A stretch of DNA of 28,739 bases, taken from Paraphysomonas bandaiensis. Lineage: Eukaryota > Chrysophyceae. The translations under genes and the position numbers were made by a program. Location: positions 1-28,739 of the forward strand of contig CBFFRP010000632.1 of NCBI GenBank assembly GCA_965644295.1, given 5' to 3'. Shown here in pieces: positions 9,346-18,647 of the stretch; within the stretch, counting starts at the first letter, position 1; every line of letters begins with the position of its first letter. The notes beneath the pieces are model-generated. The model did not search any database. It worked only from the letters and a program-made list of their open reading frames with translations, and was not told where the DNA came from.

Positions 9346-10990
9346 TGACCATATATGCGTCCCACTTATCCTCCAGAACAGCACAAAAATTTGCGAGTTC
9401 GACATTCACCGGAAGCGACTAACGTCATCAACCACAGTGGTAAAAGTACGATAATCATTCACAGCATACACACTGCCACAAACTCTAGTGACAGAAAAGA
9501 TTTTGTCGCGAGCAGAGTAAAAGTAGTCATGATGTCATTCATATGATCAATTTTCCTCCGGTCTCACATGCTCTCTCTCCTGCGTGAACCTAGCGTTGTC
9601 ATATATATGCTAATAATATTCACTACTTATACTTTTAAAATGCAAATCTTTACTACAAATTTTCATGTAGCTTTGAACGGGCACCATGTTGGTTCTCAGT
9701 TCAAAAGTGCACAGTCAGCGTCAGGCAGAATGAATCATTCAAAAAGACATGGAAAAAGCTCCCAAGAAAACAACATGGCTGGAGATTAAACAACAATATA
9801 TAGTATCCTTGATTATTGAGACACCTAATTTCTTAGAGCAGTAATAAAATACTCAACTAAAAATTGATGAACTACAGCTACGATTTAAAAAGAATAATTC
9901 GTAGACGCGCACTGAAGAAATTTTGACATGAATTTGCTTAGTTTGACTTGTGGGTCAGCAAAATTGACGTATGTGTTGGAGTAGTGAGGATAGGGTCCTC
10001 ATATACTTAGTTTGCAGGTGATGGTTTGCGGAGTATTGCTGTGGCGTTCCTGCTGCAAAGAAAGTGTTGGCGGAGTCTCTTTTGTCGTATTGGATGGGGT
10101 TGTAATGTATAAGAAAGTCTGTTTATTACTTACTTGTTGGCTCTTTTTAGAAGTGTGATAGAACGAAGCTAATTTCTACCACAGTTTTGGTGTACGAATA
10201 ACAGTATCAGTAATGTGGGGTTGTAATGGGGTGGAGGGAGAAAGATGAAGGGGGGGTATAAATGAGAATCTGGGATTAGAGGAGTGTAGTACCAAGGAGT
10301 TGTGCTAGACCGCCTGGTCACTCCAAGTAACCTCAATATATACGTGAATGTTTGAAATGTATTCGCCTTCGTAGTCGGGGAGGAAGTCGGTTAGTCTGGT
10401 TCGCTGTGGTGAAGTAGTCGTAACTTCTTTCCTGCATACTCTTTCCTGCGGCGAAGAGGGGTTGTAGCATTATGACGGCAGCAGATTCAAAGGTGTTTAA
10501 CTGATGGGTAGTAATAACGATATATCTGGGCTCCGCGCACCAAGGCCAGCTGATCCTGAATGACGAAGCCTGTCTAAAATCGCTCGAGATGGGTTGTAGG
10601 CTTGTGTTATCTATCATGGTGGTAGATTAGAGTCCCGTCTGAGAGCATGGATGGCTCCTTTGTGCTGTTGGAACTGAGCGTTTGGGCGGTCAAGGCATAT
10701 ATATGTACTTGGTAGAATCTCTAAAGAATGTGCACAGTCGGAGCAGAAAGATTTGTATGGATTGATACTTCTTGTTGTTTTGGCGCGATTGAAATATCTG
10801 TACTACTATATTATTATGATTTGTCCCTCGTGAGAGCAGCATTTAGAATTCTTTGTTGGAAGCTGAATAGACTGTCTTCTTTTGCTGGTTTGTCTTGTTC
10901 TCATGTAATAATCAGACATTCGATTAGGGTTAGGGTTAGGGTTAGGATATGATATTCACCAGCATCATCTTCGTTATTTTAAATCACAAG
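9346..10990. other. Interior of the inverted-repeat region, no recognised gene
   Basis: No family was recognised on either strand. A 94-codon minus-strand frame at 10333-10617 begins with ATG but has no motif I can name and no clear exon partner. A short tip-like repeat lies at about 9609-9629. An interstitial TTAGGG tract lies at 10924-10946. Around 10220-10260 the sequence is G-rich on the plus strand. Confidence 0.5.
10924..10946 (+). repeat. Interstitial (TTAGGG)n tract
   Basis: Three full TTAGGG units plus TTAGG, 23 nt, perfect. It lies about 45 bp inside the right-hand inverted repeat of the element at 8846-11280. TTAGGG is the telomere repeat of many eukaryotes. Internal copies arise by double-strand-break repair or telomerase capture. 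The tract is too short to be a telomere and has gene-bearing sequence on both sides. Confidence 0.85.
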
Positions 10991-11280
10991 CAGCGCAAGT
11001 CAAGCATCCGGGATGTTCACCTTAAGGACTCAAAAAACCTGAAGTCAGCAGATGTCAAGTATATAACATTCTGCTTGCTCACCGCTTTTGGTTTGAGCGA
11101 TAGAGCGGAGGTGGTTGCATCTTAGTGCTTGCGGCGATGCACAAGCAGCCTCCGTGGCGTTAAATAATAGGATAATAGAGGTACAGGTATACGTCTTTCT
11201 AGCTTGACTAGTTTTCATCTAACTACTAAACTGGTGCTGATTCTTAACGGCTATTGCTAAATAATAAGACTTTCAAAATA
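10991..11280 (+). repeat. Dispersed repeat copy B, right inverted repeat
   Basis: Runs from the AAGTCAAGCATCCGGGATG block through CTGAAGTCAGCAGATGTCAA, GTGCTTGCGGCGATGCACAA and GCGTTAAATAATAGGATA to GGCTATTGCTAAATAATAAG. The same order and strand recur at 17465-17700, and it is the inverted counterpart of 8846-9095. It lacks the final CATTCACTAC tip present in copy C. It contains no open frame of note. Confidence 0.7.
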
Positions 11281-11721
11281 TGTAGGCTAAAGGCTAGAGC
11301 TATCACACATGAATGACATTACTTCTTACACACTTTCAATCGAAGGGCACCAACAAATGCCATGCACATATGGTTGATGTGAATCTTCTAAGCAAATAAA
11401 CATACTCCTAAGGTATAAAAGCCAATGCAATGAATCAGTTAATTAACATACATATTGTCCAGGAAACCCATCCATTCATAATATATATGAGAAAATTCGA
11501 GTTTTCTACGTGATTATATTATATATTATAGTATATAGCCACAGGGCATGTTTGCAAGCAAGGGCGGGGCGATTTATAAATAATTTTCATCCAGCAAACA
11601 CTGGCTCTAGACAACACTGTACTTCCTAATTCATTTGTGTGTATGTGCCTGTCTTTAAAATATAATCGTTCATTTTCAATATGCATTCAGTATATTCCCA
11701 TACTTAGAGGTCACAATAAAA
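11281..11721. other. AT-rich spacer, no gene seen
   Basis: Between repeat copy B and the 3' end of the EF-hand/kinase/PH gene. AT-rich, with a TATATA-rich palindromic stretch at about 11511-11540. Presumably it includes the 3' untranslated region of the minus-strand gene. Nothing else is recognised. Confidence 0.5.
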
Positions 11722-14700
11722 CTAATAATACCTAACGATAGGCGAAAAGTAGCGATCCATTTTATCTGGAGACCCCGTCGGTTCACGAAATAGAAAAGCG
11801 AAGCTCCCATGAGCAGGGAATCGGCGTGTTGGAAGGCTCTCATGAGGGAATATATATGTAAAGTATTTTACACCTTGTTGTTTCATATGTCCTTCCGGAA
11901 TTGGTCTCCATCTGTTCCGCTTATGCAAACTGCAACATAATTGGAAGTTAACAATATTTATAACTACTATAACTTGAGTCCAAACTTACTACGCAGCATC
12001 ATCGGGATGAAGTTGTTCAGGTGGGCAGTATCTGAAAAAGTATTGCGTTTGATGATCAGATATTGTCATTACACCGAGAACTTTTCCATTCTTGCTATAA
12101 TGAACAAATCCGCCCAAGAGCAGTAGCATGATATCTGGATCCGTGGCATCAACCCCGAGTGCATCAAGATCCATATCTCGGAAATCTGGGAATACAACCG
12201 AATTAAAATAACAAACATAAAAAATGCTTACAATTTCGAAGATGCAAATGCTGGGTTACATCTTTGTTGACGTACATTGAGTGGGTAATAAATATCGAAA
12301 ATGAGTAGCTCCTTTTGGTTCTCCAGCCATTTCCATTTCCTCTGAAAATAACTATGTCACCATATCGCACAATAGACTATCTTTTTTCCAGCATATACCT
12401 TGTAAGTGTTCCAGCTTAAATAGGGGTGACATTGTTACTGACCATTCGTATGGACTCTTTTTCTCTAGAAGCGTTCTGAGGTTATGCGACCGCCTGCCAA
12501 CTACCTCGGACAAGGTGAAATCGATAAACTCACATTTTGACAAGTGCGCATTTTGTTTAGCAGCAGAGATGCGAGCTTGAATTTCATCCATCCATTGCTT
12601 ACGATTGTTCTCATCGAGGGCACACAATACCAAGTGATACTCATAGTTATCAGAGGTAACAGTCGTAAGCGTAAATCCCCACTTTGGCTTCGCCTCATCG
12701 GTATAGGGGGAATCGATATAATCATACACAGATGGCGGAATAATATTTAGTTCTGACTTGTCAGTTATGGGACATATACCCTGTATGACTGCCTGGCCAT
12801 CTTTATTGCCCGCATAGTACGATATTTGGTCTGGTCTCAATACGAACCAGCGAGGCATAAGGTCAAGTACTCCGGGAAGCTGTGACAACAAAAGTCACAC
12901 CAAATACAAGTATAAGTGAAACATAAGGTGAAAGTCACAAAGGTATTATGTCATACAAAAGTTTCATGCAATATACATATCAGGCTACTATATATAAACA
13001 AAAGAACCGACTCTTAATTATATATTTCCAATACGTACTTCCATATTCAGCCACCCCTCCTTTAGAATCTTGGATTTACACGATCCAGGAGGTAGGAACG
13101 ACTCCATAAATGGCGTCCCCATAAGTGAAGTTTTCTCCATATAAAGAGGTCCCAAGGACTCCGGAAATAATTTTGGTTGGTGAGATATGTGCCCAAAGTG
13201 TCTCCCAAGACCTCTGTGCCAGTTTCCGGAATAGTCTTCCACAGATTTCAGAGTAATTGAGTTTTCATTCGATATTCGGACCACTAAATCTGTTAAAGGA
13301 GCCAAAATCTTCAATGAATTCTCGGGGCTTTTAAGACTACGCAATATTTGACTCTCTGGAATATTTCGACCAGTTTTCTCGGTGCGATAAGCTATTCGCT
13401 GTCTAATAGTTTCTTCACTCGCGGTTATATATATGATGGCAATACGATAATGGGGAAATCTGTTACGTATATCCTCGAAGCCCTAAATTATGGGATATCA
13501 TAACAGGATGATATAGTCATAACAAGCAGAGGAACGAGAATGGCAAACATATAATGTAACAACTAATACCTTGTAGAACCACTCACTGTCGGAAAGACTG
13601 CCATCCACCCAAACGTGTTGCCTCTGCCTCATCGCTGTCTCCTGAGCAATCTCTTGAAGGTACGCACTCTCTTGATGGCAGAAAGTTCCCGCAGTCTCTT
13701 CATCGCGCTGAACGTAGCCATTCCACTGCCGTAACATTTAAGAATCATACTTATAGTATTCAAATAACTTATACACTCACTAACAATGTACTCCACACAC
13801 ATTCTAACAAATCAATTTTGCTAATATATATTTTATCAAGGTCTACAGAAGTGCAACATATCATTACACAACGTTAGATCAATCTCTTATACAACACATA
13901 GATATAAAGCAGGAACACGCAAAACATATATTCATATCAAAGGATGTACCTCAGGCATGATTCGCTTAAAGAAATCTGGATCCACATGAGCTACAAATTC
14001 CAGAGGAAATAAGCCTTGCGAAGATAGCCAACTCAGTACCTAACATAAAGGCAATGCATATAGTAAGGCAAGAGCAGAAAAAGATACGGCGCGAAGGTTG
14101 TCTTACGTGTCCCTTTCCAACACCCTATGAACAAACAGATATTAGTCACATTCACCGTACGTCATCAATTATAGGTTTAGTATACAATCCGTCATTTTAT
14201 AATATATACTGGTGTATTGCATAAAACATGTAATGCCGCGGGATTAACTTAGTAATAAAAAGAACGTCTAATATAACACAGACAATTTCTCATCTACTTC
14301 GCCGATTTCAAGCAGGTCAACCGAAAGCACTCACCATAGGTCCACAAGTATACACTACCCATGGTCTGGCCTGGCCTTCTGTTTTACCCAAACAACATCG
14401 TATCCCTACATCCTGCCATAGCTGCCTTTCTATGGTGTAATTGGTATGCCACGTGTAATCACGAGTCGCACGAATATCTGCGAAATCTCCTACATAAACA
14501 CCTGGTTTTTCTCTATAAAACTCTGACGTGGATTTAGTATAGTCGTAATTATCTGGTACACGAAACGTCGATTCTTCGCAGGCACAATATATTCTCACCA
14601 AACTACGCAGCCACCGCAAGTTTTTGGTTCCCTGTATTTTTCTGTAATGCATGCACATGTCCTAATGCCACTACTTACTTCCATGAATTCTTCAACAGTA

Positions 14701-15059
14701 ATGTATCCTTCATTCTCTTTAGTGATGTTACTAAACAGCCGCCTAGCTTCAACTTCTCGAATATCTACATGGGGCATATTATTTAATCCATTCACGAACT
14801 CTTCTTCAGTCAAATGCATGTCGTGGTTCACATCAATAGCATCGAAGAAGCTCTTCAGGCTTTCAACATCGAGAGCCGGCCGCTTATAGGCAGTCCTTAT
14901 TTCCGTGGTAACATACCGCAATGGGTTAAGGCTGTTTAGTGTTGCTTGTAGAGGCTGATGCACAGCATGCGGACTGCGAGTCGCTGAGTTGCTCCGAAAT
15001 CGAACCAAGGCTCGTTTAGTGGCTGCTGCATGTCGTCGTATGAAGCCAGAAGACAGCAT
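11722..15059 (-). CDS. EF-hand / zeta-toxin-like P-loop kinase / PH-domain protein
   Basis: Ten exons on the minus strand: 14679..15059, 14335..14631, 14107..14124, 13950..14039, 13570..13725, 13039..13482, 12399..12879, 12232..12339, 11990..12185, 11722..11929. All phases agree and give 792 residues; introns are 46-224 bp. Residues 1-30 are Arg/Ser/Ala-rich like a mitochondrial presequence. One EF-hand loop has good ligands (D76, N78, D80, T84, E87); a second (113-124) is degenerate, with Thr at position 1. A zeta-type P-loop kinase follows, with GPMGVGKG at 224-231 and PDFFKRIMPE at 253-262. In bacteria this fold phosphorylates UDP-N-acetylglucosamine; eukaryotic relatives are mostly uncharacterised and this is not evidence of a toxin. 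A PH domain spans ~455-570 (KEGWL start, RKQWMDEI end). The C-terminal ~220 residues are unrecognised. Calcium control and membrane lipid binding are inferences. Exon 8 has an alternative acceptor, 2 bp upstream. Confidence 0.83.
14107..14124 (-). other. 18-nt microexon encoding the P-loop core
   Basis: Exon 3 of the kinase gene is GGTGTTGGAAAGGGACAC, encoding GVGKGH. It is preceded by ...TTCATAG and followed by GTAAGA, and lies in phase 0 between introns of 210 and 67 bp. The preceding exon ends in ...CGPM and the following begins VLSWL, so the Walker A motif depends on this exon. Skipping it would keep the frame and delete the catalytic lysine. Confidence 0.8.
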
Positions 15060-15728
15060 TCTAATTGGGAGTTGTAACACTTGTAATACTTTATTACGTT
15101 TCTTATTCTGAGGCTGCTAGAGACCACAGCGGAGATGATACATCGCCAGAGTAACCGCTACGTGCACGTTATGGGCTGATAATATCCTCACTAGGCACTA
15201 ACAGGGTGCAGGGTCAAGAGCATGGGGCAGTTGAATATTCCCACATGTGTCTCGTATCTATCAGTCAAGCATATATGCTATCGTGCATGTAATGATGTAG
15301 CTACAGTGTGATCAAGAAGGTGTGTAGATATTGCTGCTTATATATACGTATGTGTCTCTATGCTGTGCTGCTGCTGCACTCGACATACTATCGAGACGCG
15401 AACATGTCGACTCAGTGTTCGTGTTCTATCAACTGATTTTTCTTTATGTAAGAAATTTACACTACAAAAAAAACAGAATCGAAACTTTATCCGAATATTT
15501 CGCTCACTTCTTTCGAATGAGCACTACGAGTGTACTCTACCGCCGTATGTAAGGTACTGTATAGAATGTGGCACATGTATATCTTTGGGAATATACGTAC
15601 TGCTGTACTTGTCCCTCTGTATCTGAATACAAAGGAGGCTACAGGTACAGTGTAGCCACAGGGATCATACTCCACGGAGCTCTATCTGAGATCGGTGCTG
15701 CTAATCAAGGATATAAGGGGAGTATCTG
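15060..15728. promoter_or_regulatory. Bidirectional promoter region, kinase / dioxygenase
   Basis: 669 bp between divergent start codons. It contains GGTACTGTA at 15553-15561 and ACAGGTACAGTGTA at 15642-15655, the same word class seen upstream of other genes in the window. Short open frames on both strands (for example 15331-15626) carry no recognisable protein feature and overlap each other. Confidence 0.45.
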
Positions 15729-16730
15729 ATGCAAGTTCCTGTTATAAATTTGCAGAATGACATGTGCTCCTTATCGTGCGAATGGGATAAAGTGTTTCGA
15801 GAAGTTGGGTGCTGCATTCTCACAGGGCATGATATCCCAGGAGCGCTATTCACTGACATGATACAAGAAACGAACGATTTTTTCACCCAACCTCTAGAGT
15901 ATAAGATGAATTATTGTCATGGACCATACGGAAACCCTAATGGAGGTTACACGCCGCCAGAGAGCGAAGCAGTATCTCAGTCCATGGCAGACTCCGATTT
16001 ATCTACTCAGCCTGATTTGGTAGAAAGTTTCGTTTTGAATCAACGAAACGCCCAGAAATATGCCGATATTTTTCCTAAATGCTGTTCGTATCTAGGATGT
16101 GTTCAGGCCCTACTGCATCGCTTGCATGATATCTCAGCCAATGCCCTTGAGCTTGAAGAGAGGGACTATTTCAGGAAATACTACGACCCATCTCACCCTG
16201 ATGCACAAGGTTGTGATGAGCCGTCTTATGCTCTTCGTCTTGCGTATTACCCTCCCCAGCTTTGCTCTGCGACATCATGCTTGGGCAATGATCCCACAGA
16301 CATTCGACCTAGGTATGGTGCACATACAGATTACATGGGGTATACAATCCTTCGGGCAGATGTGAGAGACTGGTCTTCTGAAGGATCTGCTGGCCTGGAG
16401 ATATTCAGTCCAAAGTGTGACCAATGGTTCGCCGCGCGAGTGCCGGATGAACTCCGGCCCACAGCACTAATTGTAAATGCTGGTGACCTTCTTCAGCGTT
16501 GGACCAATGGTCGGTGGTTGTCTCCCGTACATCGAGTTGCTAGCCCCAGGCCTCGATCTGAAGCTGCAGCGAGAAGTCGTGTGTCAATAGTATTTTTCTC
16601 GGGACCAATGAACGATAGTTTAATTAGCACCATTCCTTCTTGTATGCCATCGACTGAAGGTGGGACAACTTATGAGCCAGTTGTTGCTCGAGATTATCTT
16701 ATGTCTAAAATTAACCCAACTGCGTTGTAA
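15729..16730 (+). CDS. 2-oxoglutarate/Fe(II)-dependent dioxygenase, isopenicillin-N-synthase-like
   Basis: Intronless gene, 333 residues, the usual length for this cytosolic family, which hydroxylates, desaturates or cyclises small molecules using 2-oxoglutarate and iron. The N-terminal domain (DIOX_N type) starts at VPVINL and includes FREVGCCILTGHDIP, with PYGNPNGGY at ~66-74. The catalytic core has the iron ligands H199 and D201 (GAHTDYMGYTIL) and H268 (SPVHRV), and the 2-oxoglutarate-binding R284-x-S286 (RSRVSIVFF). Its NAGDLLQRWTNGRWLSPVHRV block is diagnostic. The substrate cannot be told from sequence; members act in plant hormone, antibiotic and other secondary metabolism. The start is fixed by an in-frame TAA 12 bases upstream of the ATG. 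The gene lacks introns while its neighbours have them, which may mean retroposition or transfer, but is not proof. Confidence 0.93.
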   Translation: MQVPVINLQNDMCSLSCEWDKVFREVGCCILTGHDIPGALFTDMIQETNDFFTQPLEYKMNYCHGPYGNPNGGYTPPESEAVSQSMADSDLSTQPDLVESFVLNQRNAQKYADIFPKCCSYLGCVQALLHRLHDISANALELEERDYFRKYYDPSHPDAQGCDEPSYALRLAYYPPQLCSATSCLGNDPTDIRPRYGAHTDYMGYTILRADVRDWSSEGSAGLEIFSPKCDQWFAARVPDELRPTALIVNAGDLLQRWTNGRWLSPVHRVASPRPRSEAAARSRVSIVFFSGPMNDSLISTIPSCMPSTEGGTTYEPVVARDYLMSKINPTAL

Positions 16731-17060
16731 TACTAATAGTTTATAAAGTGTACTTTTTATTATTATTATACGCGTTACAATGTGTGTTACGTGGTTTCAA
16801 TACTGCCTTCGATGTCACGGTGATGAGTATACGAGTGGACACAGATATGCCAATGAATCGCTTTAAGTATTTGACAACCACTCGCATTCTATTTTGTGAT
16901 TGTAACTAGTTATATAAAACAACTTGGAGACATGTGAAACACTAACATAAAAATTCAATAAAGTGACCGTGTCTGAAGTTATAATCTACATGAGGCCGTG
17001 TCTGAAGTTATAATCTGCATGAGGGTCTCTCGTTATTGTAGTACATAGATATTCTAGTGA
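16731..17060. other. 3' flank of the dioxygenase gene, no gene seen
   Basis: AT-rich, with a TTATTATTATTAT run near 16757-16770. It contains a 29-bp tandem duplication at 16967-17024, listed separately. No coding stretch recognised. Confidence 0.5.
16967..17024 (+). repeat. 29-bp tandem duplication
   Basis: CCGTGTCTGAAGTTATAATC... at 16967-16995 is repeated at 16996-17024 with one A/G difference. It is adjacent to the first copy of the dispersed repeat family (17062 on). Confidence 0.85.
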
Positions 17061-17061
17061 T

Positions 17062-17200
17062 TCTGGTTGACGCACAAGCCGCTTTCGTTGCGTCAAATAG
17101 TAGAATATCAGATTTAAGCACTAGTAAGTCAAATTGCAATGCTAAATTAATCCTGACTCTTACATGCCTATTACTAATAATAAGACATATTCACTACCCT
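17062..17200 (+). repeat. Dispersed repeat copy C1, partial
   Basis: A diverged partial copy. GACGCACAAGCCGCTTTCGT and GCGTCAAATAGTAGAATA match the inner block of copies B and C2, and TGCCTATTACTAATAATAAG and ACATATTCACTAC match the tip. Same orientation as C2, so C1 and C2 are direct repeats around 17201-17440. Confidence 0.65.
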
Positions 17201-17715
17201 CAACAAAGTCGGACTCGCACCTTTTCTTGGTGTTCTGGGGGATAAGTATAAGAGAGATTCTCTCTGGGAAACTAACGTGAGTCAGCAGATATTCTTCTGC
17301 CCACTCATAGCCGAATGCTTGTGTGGTACAAGGGACACCAATAAGTGTCACTTGTGTAGAAGTCTTTGGGCCCTGACGAATAAACAGGCATCCGCGAATG
17401 GGCCCACCTGAAGGGCATCCAGGACAGGGCCCACCTGAAGGGTAACCGGGGTATTGGGCTGCCTGCTGAAGTCAAGCATTCGGGATATTCACCTCAAGAA
17501 CTCAGAGCGGAAGTGGTCGCACCTTGGTGCTTGCGGCGACGCACAAGCAGCTTTCGTAGCGTTAAATAGTAGGATAAAAAACGTGTGTACTGATTAGTTA
17601 CAGGAAGAAGTCTAACTAGTTTGTCTAGCATTCATCTAGCTACTAAGTTGGTGCAGGTTTTTAATGCCTATTGCTAATAATAAGACTTTCAATATAGACA
17701 TTCACTACTGGTGAT
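17197..17715 (+). repeat. Dispersed repeat copy C2 with internal modules
   Basis: 17197-17270 (CCTCAACAAAGTCGGACTCG onward) matches 9136-9222 in the same orientation. 17280-17415 (TGCCCACTCATAGCCGAATG region) is the inverted form of 9225-9345. 17440-17715 is the most complete copy of the repeat body: GGGTATTGGGCTGCCTGCTG, AAGTCAAGCATTCGGG, GGAAGTGGTCGCACCTTGGT, GACGCACAAGCAGCTTTCGT, TAATAATAAGACTTTC and the tip ACATTCACTACT. The different order of modules between copies A and C shows nested insertion or recombination. No transposase or reverse transcriptase is encoded in the repeat. Confidence 0.65.
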
Positions 17716-17893
17716 TGTTACGATAGCTAGGACTAGCATTCTAGCATTGACGCACCCAACCCCATTCTTGATGGACAGGTCAAGACCGCAGTCGTGTTAC
17801 GCTACCACACTCAAGGGGCCACATATAGACTCCCACACGATTAAAACGTAGAAACACACTACGGAAACACTGATTATTCACCTACTATGTACA

Positions 17894-18175
17894 ATGAGGA
17901 GACCTCGCTCACCCCACGCGGCTACCTCTCCCACAACCTCTGCACAAGTGGAAAAGCCACAGCGCCGACTTCGCCAGCTACTCCTTCGCCCCAAATATAC
18001 CTCGCAGCCCGCGCCAACTCCTGACACGCCGGAGCCCCAATCTACCTCCTCGCCCATGTCTCTCAGACTAGGAACACTGGACTCACTAATTCAGAATCCT
18101 GTGCCTTCCCTAAGCCCTACTTCAAGCCCCCCACCTGACCAAACCCATCTACACTCCAAGGAGTCACGTCCATAG
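17894..18175 (+). CDS. Small proline/serine-rich open frame, unrecognised
   Basis: 93 codons from ATG, with a basic N-terminus (MRRPRSPHAA, then RRLRQLLLRPKY) followed by a Pro/Ser/Thr-rich tail. It is markedly C-rich compared with the AT-rich surroundings and sits between repeat copies C2 and D. It could be the start of a gag-like or other transposon frame, or a small host gene. No motif supports either, and there is no strong evidence that it is expressed. Confidence 0.25.
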   Translation: MRRPRSPHAATSPTTSAQVEKPQRRLRQLLLRPKYTSQPAPTPDTPEPQSTSSPMSLRLGTLDSLIQNPVPSLSPTSSPPPDQTHLHSKESRP

Positions 18176-18189
18176 AGATATTCTCCCTC

Positions 18190-18295
18190 GCGAAAAAGAA
18201 CGGAAGTGGTTGCACCTTGGCGCTTACGGCAACGCACTTTTGTAGTGCAAATTCTTGATGCCTATTGCTAATAATGAGGCTTTTTATACATTCAA
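18190..18295 (+). repeat. Dispersed repeat copy D, short
   Basis: GAACGGAAGTGGTTGCACCT, then a shortened middle, then TGATGCCTATTGCTAATAAT. A truncated copy of the family at 17440-17715, same orientation, with most of the middle deleted. Confidence 0.65.
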
Positions 18296-18383
18296 GGAGA
18301 GCAAGAGTGCAAAAGATTTGTCGGAAAACCCAGTCTACCACAAGCAATTAAAGCACATTTAAATATAGTATCATTGGGTACGT

Positions 18384-18647
18384 GACAGCGTAGACAATGT
18401 CAGGTCTTGTATGAAAAGCCAAATATAAAAATTGCTTCTATTATACTGCGGTATGAGAACATTGATACCCATTGCTCCAGTTCTGAAGGAAGCTCCATTA
18501 CCATCAAATGTACAGGAACTATTAGCTACAGAACGAGAGCTTCCTTCAGAACAGGAGCAATGGGTATCAACGTTCCCATACCGGAGTGTAATAGGGGCAA
18601 CTCTGTATTTAGCATTTCATACAAGACTCGACATTGCCTACGCTGTC
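18384..18647. repeat. 112-bp imperfect inverted repeat made of copia RT sequence
   Basis: Arm 1 (18384-18495) and arm 2 (18537-18647) are reverse complements over ~112 bp, with roughly fifteen differences, mostly transitions, and one single-base indel. The spacer is 41 nt. The innermost 32 bp differ at one position (GATACCCATTGCTCC and its complement). Arm 2 on the plus strand encodes the copia reverse-transcriptase tail PYRSVIGATLYLAFHTRLDI; arm 1 encodes a decayed version on the minus strand. A transcript through this would fold into a long hairpin. Confidence 0.85.

Larger units (their letters stand above)
8846..11280. mobile_element. Possible 2.4-kb degraded element bounded by inverted repeats
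   Basis: Copies of the same ~250-280 bp repeat sit at 8846-9095 and 10998-11280 in inverted orientation, tips outward, as expected for a DNA transposon with long terminal inverted repeats. The interior (about 9346-10990) carries no recognisable transposase, so it would be non-autonomous or decayed. No target-site duplication was identified. The alternative is two independent solo copies that happen to face each other. An internal match to the tip (GCTAATAATATTCACTACTTA at about 9609-9629) shows further rearrangement. Confidence 0.35.

Noticed and set aside
10333-10617. 94-codon minus-strand ORF as a gene
   Set aside because: No recognisable motif, no partner exons, and it lies inside a degraded repeat region.
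10924-10946. True chromosome end
   Set aside because: The tract is only 23 nt, with gene-bearing sequence on both sides.
12276-12341. Alternative exon 8 (12276..12341) of the kinase gene with a 90-bp following intron
   Set aside because: It also keeps frame to the stop, but the version 12232..12339 leaves a 46-bp intron like its neighbours and gives more protein-like sequence around the junction; transcripts would decide.
11722-15059. Reading the zeta-like gene as a toxin or a bacterial toxin-antitoxin module
   Set aside because: It has nine spliceosomal introns, EF-hand and PH domains and no antitoxin partner; the name refers only to the fold.
15060-15080. Start of the EF-hand/kinase gene at 15080
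   Set aside because: The codon at 15078-15080 is GTG on the minus strand; the first ATG in frame is at 15059.
15331-15626. Overlapping small ORFs upstream of the dioxygenase
   Set aside because: Two frames overlap each other with no protein-like features; they sit in the promoter region.
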